A stretch of DNA of 64,000 nucleotides from Streptomyces sp. NBC_00154 (lineage in GTDB: Bacteria > Actinomycetota > Actinomycetes > Streptomycetales > Streptomycetaceae), in the NCBI RefSeq assembly GCF_026342835.1, contig NZ_JAPEMI010000002.1, forward strand, positions 1,364,001-1,428,000, given 5' to 3'. Numbering within the stretch: the stretch's first letter is position 1; each line of letters opens with the position of its first letter. This document shows, in pieces, positions 23,491-29,961 of the stretch. The notes under the pieces were generated by a model, which saw only the letters and a program-made list of their open reading frames with translations, ran no database searches and was not told where the DNA came from. A program made the position numbers and the translations under genes.

Positions 23491-24837
23491 CTACGTCAGG
23501 TACGCGAGGCCCGGATGCACCTCGCGGTACTCGTCGACCAGCCGCCGCGCCACCTCCACGGAGTCGATGAGCGGGTGCAGCGCGAAGGCCTTGATGGCGG
23601 CGGGCCGGGAGCCGGAGGCGGCCGCGGCCAGCACCTCGCGCTCCACGGCCTTGATCGCGCAGACCAGCCCGGCGGCATGACCCGGCAGCGGGGAGACGGT
23701 CACCGGGTGGGCGCCGTTGCCGTCGACCAGGCAGGGGACCTCGATGACGGCGTCCTCGTCGAGGATGGGGAGGGCCGTCCGGTTGCGCACGTTGAGGATC
23801 AAAGTGGCACGCTCGTCGCGGGCGATGGCCCGCATCAGGGCGAGGGCGACCTTCTCGTAGCCGCCGGACTCACTGAGCGACGCCTCGTCCCGCTCGCCGG
23901 CGCCGGCCGCCTCGCGGTTCTCCGACATATAGGTCGCCTCGCGCTCGGCCCGGGTGTCGTCCCAGGTACGCAGCGCGGGCGCGGCCGGGTCACGCATGCA
24001 GTCGTAGAAGCGGGCCTGCTGGTCGCGCAGGAAGGCGCCGCGGGTCTGCTGCGCCTCCCGGTACGCCTTCACCGCTTCCCGGTTGAAGTAGTAGTAGTGC
24101 AGATACTCGTTCGGTACGGCGCCCAGCGACTGGATCCACTCCGGGCCGAAGAGCTTGCCCTCCTCGAAGCTGCCCAACAGCTCCCGGTCCGCGAGCAGCC
24201 GCGGCAACTGGTCGCGGCCGTCGATGTGCAGGCCGCGCAGCCAGCCCAGATGGTTCAGCCCGACGTAGTCGATCCAGGCGTCCTGCGGGCGTGTGGCGCC
24301 CAGCGCGCGGGCCACCCGGCGGCCCAGGCCCACCGGGGAGTCGCAGATGCCGATCACCCGGTCGCCCAGATGCCGGGACATGGCCTCGGTGACCAGGCCC
24401 GCCGGGTTGGTGAAGTTGATGAACCAGGCGTCCGGGGCCAGCGCAGCCACCCGCCGGGCGATGTGGTCCACGACCGGCAGCGTGCGCAGCCCGTACGCGA
24501 TGCCGCCGGCGCCGACCGTCTCCTGGCCGAGCACGCCCTTGGCGAGCGCCACCTGCTCGTCCGCCGCCCGGCCCTCCAGACCGCCGACGCGGATCGCGGA
24601 GAAGACGAAGTCGGCGCCCCTCAGCGCCTCGTCCAGATCCGTGGTGACGGTCACCGCCGGGGCGTCCGGGTGACCGGCGGCCTGCTCGGCCAGCACCCGG
24701 GCGATCGCGGAGAGCCGGCCGGCGTCGAGGTCGTAGAGGGTCACGCCGGTGACCCGGCCCTCCGCGCGGTCGCCGAGCAGCGCACCGTACACGAGCGGCA
24801 CCCGGAATCCCCCGCCGCCCAGAATGGTCAGTTTCAT
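23491..24837 (-). CDS. GH4 NAD-dependent glycosidase (6-phospho-beta-glucosidase type)
   Basis: A 448-residue family 4 glycosidase, which cleaves by transient oxidation at C3 with NAD+ and Mn2+. KLTILGGGGFRVPLVYGALL is the NAD-binding Rossmann start. ICDSPVGLGRR supplies the metal-binding Cys, and DYVGLNHLGWLRG the metal-binding His. FINFTNPAGLVTEA is a further family segment. Annotators usually call this branch 6-phospho-beta-glucosidase. However, no PTS transporter is present, only an ABC importer and a PfkB kinase across the divergent promoter, so the natural substrate is open. Its ATG overlaps the stop of the DeoR gene (ATGA), implying coupled translation. Confidence 0.9.
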   Translation of the reverse strand: MKLTILGGGGFRVPLVYGALLGDRAEGRVTGVTLYDLDAGRLSAIARVLAEQAAGHPDAPAVTVTTDLDEALRGADFVFSAIRVGGLEGRAADEQVALAKGVLGQETVGAGGIAYGLRTLPVVDHIARRVAALAPDAWFINFTNPAGLVTEAMSRHLGDRVIGICDSPVGLGRRVARALGATRPQDAWIDYVGLNHLGWLRGLHIDGRDQLPRLLADRELLGSFEEGKLFGPEWIQSLGAVPNEYLHYYYFNREAVKAYREAQQTRGAFLRDQQARFYDCMRDPAAPALRTWDDTRAEREATYMSENREAAGAGERDEASLSESGGYEKVALALMRAIARDERATLILNVRNRTALPILDEDAVIEVPCLVDGNGAHPVTVSPLPGHAAGLVCAIKAVEREVLAAAASGSRPAAIKAFALHPLIDSVEVARRLVDEYREVHPGLAYLT

Positions 24838-25583
24838 ACTTTGATCACCTCTACGCCGGCCTCCGCGAGCGCGGCGAGGGTCGCCGGGTCCGCGGACGCG
24901 TTGGTCACTACTACGTCGAGGTCCGCCGGACCGCACACCTTGGCCATCCCCTGGCCGGGGAACTTCCCGGCGTCGGCGAGCAGCACCACCTTCTCGGCGG
25001 CGGCCATCATGGCCCGCTTCACCGGCACCTCGACCACGGTGGTGTCCATGACCTGTCCGCCGGGTCGGACGCCGCTCGTTCCCAGGAACAGCCAGTCGGC
25101 GTGCAGTTGGCGCAGGCTGTCCTCGGTGAGGAAGCCCACCAGCGAGCGGTACTCGCGGCGGACCACACCGCCGGGGAGCACCAGCTCGATGCCGGTGTCC
25201 TCGGCCAGCTCCTCGTACACCACCAGATTGCTTGTGATCACGGTGAGTCGGCGGCCGTGCAGCTGCCGGGCCAGGCGGTAGGCGGTGGTGCCGATGTCCA
25301 GCAGCACCGTCTGGCCGTCCTTGATCATTGCCGCGGCGCGCTCCGCCAGGACGTCCTTGTCGGAGACCCGGACCTCGGCGACCTCCGCGAAGGGCTGATC
25401 ACCCTCCTCCACCACCGCGCCCCCGTGGACGCGGGTGAGAAGGCCGTCCTCCTCCAGCCTGATCAGGTCGCGGCGGACCGTGGCGGCGCTCACGTCCAGC
25501 TCGGAGGAGAGATCGGCCACAGAGGCGGGCCCCCCGGAGCGCAGTGCCCGCAGGATGAGTTGATGTCGTCGCTCTGCCAGCAT
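24834..25583 (-). CDS. DeoR/GlpR-family sugar-phosphate-responsive repressor
   Basis: A 249-residue regulator. The N-terminal winged helix shows the DeoR signature: VADLSSELDVSAATVRRDLIRLEEDG followed by LLTRVHGGAV, about residues 20-55. The DeoRC sensor domain (about 75-235) shows LLDIGTTAYRLARQL and TSNLVVYEEL, which bind phosphorylated sugars in this family. It is first in the minus-strand unit with GH4 and GH38 and divergent from the PfkB/ABC/GH2 operon, so it most likely represses both and is relieved by a sugar phosphate made by the kinase. ATG 25583 is chosen at the conserved start; an ATG at 25610 would add nine residues. Confidence 0.9.
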   Translation of the reverse strand: MLAERRHQLILRALRSGGPASVADLSSELDVSAATVRRDLIRLEEDGLLTRVHGGAVVEEGDQPFAEVAEVRVSDKDVLAERAAAMIKDGQTVLLDIGTTAYRLARQLHGRRLTVITSNLVVYEELAEDTGIELVLPGGVVRREYRSLVGFLTEDSLRQLHADWLFLGTSGVRPGGQVMDTTVVEVPVKRAMMAAAEKVVLLADAGKFPGQGMAKVCGPADLDVVVTNASADPATLAALAEAGVEVIKV

Positions 25584-25599
25584 GCAGTGCACACTACCC

Positions 25600-25650
25600 T
25601 TCAATTTCATTCAATTCCATGCTTGATATTGAAGAAGTCTTGAAAAGTTT
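25600..25650. promoter_or_regulatory. A/T-rich repeats in the divergent DeoR-PfkB promoter region
   Basis: In an otherwise GC-rich gap, TTCAATTTCATTCAATTCC is followed by TTGATATTGAAG and CTTGAAAAG. TTCAA and TTGAA units recur at about helical-turn spacing in both orientations. DeoR/GlpR repressors bind such tandem A/T-rich repeats, so this is the best candidate operator for both divergent units. The first repeats overlap the start of the longer form of the DeoR frame. Confidence 0.55.
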
Positions 25651-25710
25651 GCGCACTTGTCCCACGATCGGCTGGTCGAACTTGCACACTCTTGACGAGA
25701 GGACGCGCTC

Positions 25711-26766
25711 GTGAGCGAGCCGCTCCCAGCCTCCGACGTGACACCGGGCGATGAAGCGCCCGACCTCCTGCTCACCGGTCTGCTCTTCTACGACCTGGTC
25801 TTCACCGGCCTCGGACAGCCACCCGTGCCGGGCGAGGAGATCTGGACCCGGGGGATGGGCAGCGGTCCCGGCGGCATTGCGAACCTCGCGGTCGCCGCCG
25901 CCCGCTTCGGCCTGCGCACCTCGCTGGCCACCGTGTTCGGTGACGACTTCTACGGCCGCTACTGCCGCGAGGTGCTTGCCGGGCAGGAGGGTATCGACCT
26001 CTCCCTGTCCCGTACGGCCCCGGCCGGCTGGCACACGCCCGTCACCGTCTCCCTCGCGTTGGGGGATGACCGGGCGCTGGTCACCAACGGCCACGAGCCG
26101 CCGTACAGCCAGGACGAGCTCATCCGTGACCCACCGGCCGCCCGCTCCGCGCTGGTGCACATCGGCGCCGAGCCGCAGCAGTGGCTCGCCAAGGCCGCCG
26201 CTTCGGGCACCAAGATCTTCGCCGACGTCGGCTGGGACCCCTCCCAGCAGTGGTCGTCCGACGTGCTCGACCGGCTCTCCCTGTGCCACGCGTTCCTGCC
26301 CAACGAGGGCGAGGCCATGGCGTACACCCGCACCGACACCCCGACGGCGGCGCTGCACGCGCTGTCCGACCTGGTGCCGGTCGCGGTGGTCACCCGGGGG
26401 CGGGACGGCGCGATCGCCGTCGACCAGAGCACGGGTGAGTTCGCCGAGGCCGGCGCGCTTGACGTTGATGTCCTGGATGCGACCGGCGCCGGGGATGTCT
26501 TCGGGGCGAGCTTTGTCGCCGCCTCCCTGGCCGGCTGGCCGCTCGCTGAACGGCTGCGTTTCGCGGCGCTCGCGGCGGGGCTGTCCGTACGCCTGCACGG
26601 CGGGGCGCTGGCGGCGCCCGGCTGGGGCGGCGTCGCCGAGTGGTGGCGCGGTGTCGCAGCCGATCCCGGCGCCGAGGCGCTGCGCCGCGAATTCGGCTTC
26701 CTCACCGACCGGATCCCCACCGACCCCGGTCCGCCCCCACCAAGGGCACCGGTCACTCCCCTGTAG
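25711..26766 (+). CDS. PfkB-family carbohydrate kinase
   Basis: A 351-residue ribokinase-fold kinase that phosphorylates a sugar or nucleoside after import. The N-terminal substrate region includes GSGPGGIANLAVAAARFG (PfkB signature 1, about 51-68). The C-terminal signature is DVLDATGAGDVFGASFVAA (about 254-272) with the catalytic Asp and anion-hole GAGD. The last ~30 residues are Pro-rich and beyond the usual fold. GTG at 25711 follows GAGAGGA. It is first gene of the plus-strand operon, 66 bp ahead of the binding-protein gene. The product is probably the signal sensed by the divergent DeoR protein. Confidence 0.88.
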   Translation: MSEPLPASDVTPGDEAPDLLLTGLLFYDLVFTGLGQPPVPGEEIWTRGMGSGPGGIANLAVAAARFGLRTSLATVFGDDFYGRYCREVLAGQEGIDLSLSRTAPAGWHTPVTVSLALGDDRALVTNGHEPPYSQDELIRDPPAARSALVHIGAEPQQWLAKAAASGTKIFADVGWDPSQQWSSDVLDRLSLCHAFLPNEGEAMAYTRTDTPTAALHALSDLVPVAVVTRGRDGAIAVDQSTGEFAEAGALDVDVLDATGAGDVFGASFVAASLAGWPLAERLRFAALAAGLSVRLHGGALAAPGWGGVAEWWRGVAADPGAEALRREFGFLTDRIPTDPGPPPPRAPVTPL

Positions 26767-26832
26767 GACCTTCCTCCGTAAGACCCCTCCGTAACACCTC
26801 CTGAACCCTCAACGACGAGAAACCGAAAGGCG

Positions 26833-28122
26833 GTGGGAGCAGTGCATCTCTCGCGCAGAGGACTGCTTCGCGCGGGCCTGGCAACCACCTCGGCCGCCCT
26901 GTTGGGCGGCACGGTCGCCGGCTGCTCGGTCCCGGCCGGATCCACCGGGAGCGACATGACGCTCTGGTACTGGGGCGGTGGACTGAGCGACAAGCTGGTG
27001 GAGGACGCCGTCAAGCGCTTCACCCAGGTCGACCTCAAGGCCACTCAGATCGGCGGCTACTTCCGCTCGAAGCTGCTGACGACCCTCACCGCCCGCGCTC
27101 ATGCGCCCGACATCACCGGACTGAAGGGCGAGGACATAGCCTCCCTGCTGCCCAACGCCGACCAGTTCATCGACCTCAATACCCTCGGCGCGGACAAGCT
27201 GAAGAGCCAGTACCTGGACTGGAAGTGGAGCCAGGGCACCGCCGACGACGGCCGCCAGATCGGTTTCCCGATCGACACCGGCCCCTGCGTCCACTACTAC
27301 CGCCCCGACATCTTCGAGAAGGCGGGCCTGCCCACCGAGCCCGAGGACGTGGCCGCGCAGATGGGCACCTGGGACGACTACTTCGCCGCCGGTGAACAGC
27401 TGGTGAAGAAGGCCAAGGGCTCCTACATGGTGAGCGACCCGCTGGCGATCTTCGGCATGGCCGTGGGTCAGTCGACGAAACGCTATGTCGACAAGGACCG
27501 GCACTTCATCGGTGACCAGGAACACATCACCCGCGCCTGGGACCTCGCGCTGGAATGCCTGGACCGGGGCATCGACTCCCCCTTCAAGTCCGGCACCGTG
27601 GACATCAACCCGGCGCTGGAGGACGGCAAACTGCCGAGCCAGATCGGCGCCTCCTGGGTGGCCGGCGACTTCAAGTCGCAGCTGACGAAGTCCAAGGGGA
27701 AGTGGCGGGTCGCCGCGATGCCGGAGCGCCCGGCCAACGACGGCGGCTCCTTCCTCGGCATCACCAGGTACTGCCGTGATCCCGAGCTCGCCTTCCAGAT
27801 CATTACTTGGCTGCTCGGCCCCGAGAACCAGTCCCGCGGCTTCCTCGAAGCCTCCCTCTTCCCCTCCACCCCGGCCTCCTTCGAGTCGCCGGACCTGCGC
27901 ACGCCGGACGAGTTCTTCGGCGGCCAGATCACCATGGACGTCTTCGGTCCGGCCGCCCAGCGGGTCCCGGTCTCCTACAACAGCCCGTACGACGTAGCCC
28001 TCAGCCAGCCCATCAGGGACGAGCTGACCTCCGTCTACATCTCCGGCAAGAACCGCAAGAAGGCCTGGCGGGACGCCATGGCCCAGTGCCGACGTATCGC
28101 AGACCACCTGGGGGTGAGCTGA
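26833..28122 (+). CDS. Sugar ABC transporter, solute-binding lipoprotein
   Basis: A 429-residue extracellular family 1 binding protein. The N-terminus has a twin-arginine pair (LSRRGLLRAG), a hydrophobic run and a lipobox VAGC with the lipid-anchored Cys at residue 31. After cleavage the protein reads as a MalE-like binder (DMTLWYWGGGLSDKLVED, then GFPIDTGPCVHYYRPDIFEKAG). It captures an oligosaccharide or glycoside at the cell surface for the two permeases that follow. No ATPase gene is in the operon, so a shared MsiK-type ATPase is likely. The start could instead be the GTG at 26842, three codons later, since AAGG is very close to the first GTG. It ends 3 nt before the first permease gene. 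Confidence 0.92.
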   Translation: MGAVHLSRRGLLRAGLATTSAALLGGTVAGCSVPAGSTGSDMTLWYWGGGLSDKLVEDAVKRFTQVDLKATQIGGYFRSKLLTTLTARAHAPDITGLKGEDIASLLPNADQFIDLNTLGADKLKSQYLDWKWSQGTADDGRQIGFPIDTGPCVHYYRPDIFEKAGLPTEPEDVAAQMGTWDDYFAAGEQLVKKAKGSYMVSDPLAIFGMAVGQSTKRYVDKDRHFIGDQEHITRAWDLALECLDRGIDSPFKSGTVDINPALEDGKLPSQIGASWVAGDFKSQLTKSKGKWRVAAMPERPANDGGSFLGITRYCRDPELAFQIITWLLGPENQSRGFLEASLFPSTPASFESPDLRTPDEFFGGQITMDVFGPAAQRVPVSYNSPYDVALSQPIRDELTSVYISGKNRKKAWRDAMAQCRRIADHLGVS

Positions 28123-28125
28123 GTC

Positions 28126-29100
28126 ATGGCCGATCTGAAGACCGCACCGGCCGCAGCGGCCATGGACGCGCCCCCACCGGCCGTCGCTGTCAAGGCCCGT
28201 CCGGAGGGTGGCATCCGTCGCCACTGGCGGCTGTACGCCGCGATCTCGCCGTTCTATCTCCTCTTTCTCTGCTTCGGCCTGATCCCGGCCGGCTTCTCGC
28301 TCTTCCTCGCCTTCCAACGCTGGGACGGCCTGGGCAACATGGAGTACGCGGGGCTGTCGCAGTTCCGCTATCTGCTCACCGACACCCAGTTCTGGGACGC
28401 GCTGGGCAACACACTCGTGATCTGGGCCATGGGCACCTTCCCGATGCTCGTCATCGCCCTGATCAGTGCCGTGATGCTGAACTCCGCGGTGCGGCTGAAG
28501 CGCGTCTACCGGTTCGCCTACTTCGTGCCGTCGGTCACCTCGGTGGTCGCCGTCGCGATCATCTTCGGCTCCATCTTCTCCACCAGCTTCGGCATGGTGA
28601 ACGCCGTGCTCAAGGCCATCGGGGTCAGCGAGGTCGCCTGGCTGAACGAGCCGTGGGGCATCAAGGTCGCCGTCGCCGCGCTGATGACCTGGCAGTGGAC
28701 CGGCTACAACGCGATCATCTATCTCGCCGGTCTGCAGACCATCCCCAGCGAGCTGTACGAGGCCGCGAAGGTCGACGGAGCCGGTCCGGTCAAGACCTTC
28801 TTCAAGATCACCGTGCCGATGATGCGCCCGGTCATCCTGTTCACCGTGGTGGTGTCCACGATCACCGGTCTGCAGTCCTTCTCCGAGTCGCAGGTGCTGC
28901 TCGGCGCCAACAACGGCGGCTCGACGTTCTCCGGCGGCCCCGAGCACGCCGGCCAGACGGTGGTCCTCTACTTCTTCCAACAGACCTTCGACAACAACGA
29001 CTTCGGCTACGGGGCGGCCATCGCCTGGGCGATCTTCCTGATCGTGGTCGTCTTCTCCATCATCAACTGGCGGCTGGTCCAGCGCCGGGAAAGGGACTAG
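28126..29100 (+). CDS. Sugar ABC transporter permease, MalF/UgpA-type
   Basis: A 324-residue inner-membrane permease with six predicted membrane segments after a ~40-residue cytoplasmic Pro/Ala-rich N-terminus. The EAA loop that docks the ATPase is ELYEAAKVDGAGPVKTFFKI, followed by TVPMMRPVILF, about residues 207-237. LYAAISPFYLLFLCFGLIPAG is the first segment. It pairs with the next permease. It starts 3 nt after the binding-protein stop and is followed by the second permease with AGGAGG in the junction, so the three genes are one transcriptional unit. Confidence 0.93.
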   Translation: MADLKTAPAAAAMDAPPPAVAVKARPEGGIRRHWRLYAAISPFYLLFLCFGLIPAGFSLFLAFQRWDGLGNMEYAGLSQFRYLLTDTQFWDALGNTLVIWAMGTFPMLVIALISAVMLNSAVRLKRVYRFAYFVPSVTSVVAVAIIFGSIFSTSFGMVNAVLKAIGVSEVAWLNEPWGIKVAVAALMTWQWTGYNAIIYLAGLQTIPSELYEAAKVDGAGPVKTFFKITVPMMRPVILFTVVVSTITGLQSFSESQVLLGANNGGSTFSGGPEHAGQTVVLYFFQQTFDNNDFGYGAAIAWAIFLIVVVFSIINWRLVQRRERD

Positions 29101-29109
29101 GAGGCCGCC

Positions 29110-29961
29110 ATGACCAAGACCTTCACACCGAGGATCAAGGGTGCCCTGGCCCGCGGTGTCTCCTTGCACACCGCGCTCATCGCGGGCGTACTGCTGTCGG
29201 TCTTCCCGTTCTATCTGGCCGTCGTCATGGCCACCCGGACGACCAGCGAGATCTTCTCGTACCCGCCGAAGCTGCTGCCCGGCTCGCACTTCGGCGAGAA
29301 CGTCAAGAACCTCTTCGACAACGTCGACTTCTTCGGGTCGATGCTGAACTCGTTGATCGTCGCGGTCAGCGTCACGGTGCTGGTGTTGTTCTTCGACTCG
29401 CTCGCGGCGTTCGTCTTCGCCAAGTTCGAGTTCCCGGGGCGCAAGCTGCTGTTCGGGCTGATGATGGCCATCTTCATGCTGCCCGCCCAGCTGGCCGCCA
29501 TCCCGCAGTTCGTGATCATGGCGAAGCTGGGCTGGATCGGCTCGCTCACCGCGCTGATCGTCCCTGCGGCGGCCAACGCGTTCGGCATCTTCTGGATGCG
29601 CCAGTACATGACGGGCGCCATCCACGACGAGCTGATGGACGCCTCCCGCCTCGACGGCTGCAGCTTCCTCCGCCAGTACTGGCATGTGGCGCTGCCCGTG
29701 GTCCGCCCTGGCCTGGCGTTCCTCGGCATCTTCACCTTCATGAGCCAGTGGAACGACTACGCCTGGCCCCTGATCGCCCTCACCAACCCGGACAACGTCA
29801 CTCTCCAGGTCGCGCTGTCCCAGCTCAACGGCGTGCACAGCATGACGGACTACGGCATGGTCATGGCCGGCGCCCTGCTGGCCCTGATCCCGCTGCTCAT
29901 CGTGTTCGCCTTCGCGGCCCGCCACTTCATCGCCGACCTGGCCAAGGGAGCCATCCGCTGA
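29110..29961 (+). CDS. Sugar ABC transporter permease, MalG/UgpE-type
   Basis: A 283-residue partner permease with six membrane segments. Its EAA motif is ELMDASRLDGCSFLRQYWHV, then ALPVVRPGLAF, about residues 176-207. SQWNDYAWPLIALTNPDNVTLQVAL is the conserved late region of MalG-type subunits. AGGAGG lies 5 nt upstream of the ATG. The last base of its stop codon is the first base of the beta-galactosidase ATG (TGATG), which suggests coupled translation. Confidence 0.93.
   Translation: MTKTFTPRIKGALARGVSLHTALIAGVLLSVFPFYLAVVMATRTTSEIFSYPPKLLPGSHFGENVKNLFDNVDFFGSMLNSLIVAVSVTVLVLFFDSLAAFVFAKFEFPGRKLLFGLMMAIFMLPAQLAAIPQFVIMAKLGWIGSLTALIVPAAANAFGIFWMRQYMTGAIHDELMDASRLDGCSFLRQYWHVALPVVRPGLAFLGIFTFMSQWNDYAWPLIALTNPDNVTLQVALSQLNGVHSMTDYGMVMAGALLALIPLLIVFAFAARHFIADLAKGAIR

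Noticed and set aside
21205..25281. Long plus-strand frames (550 and 806 residues) opposite GH38 and GH4
   Set aside because: Val/Gly/Arg/His-rich shadows without motifs; the minus-strand enzymes are certain.
26809..29925. A 1,038-residue open frame on the minus strand opposite the ABC transporter genes
   Set aside because: It is a high-GC shadow: His/Gly/Asp/Glu-rich without domains, while the plus-strand genes have clear motifs and coupled starts.
27807..29960. The in-frame extension of the GH2 gene upstream to 27807
   Set aside because: It runs through the binding-protein and permease genes in the wrong frame; LacZ homology begins at ATG 29961, which overlaps the permease stop.
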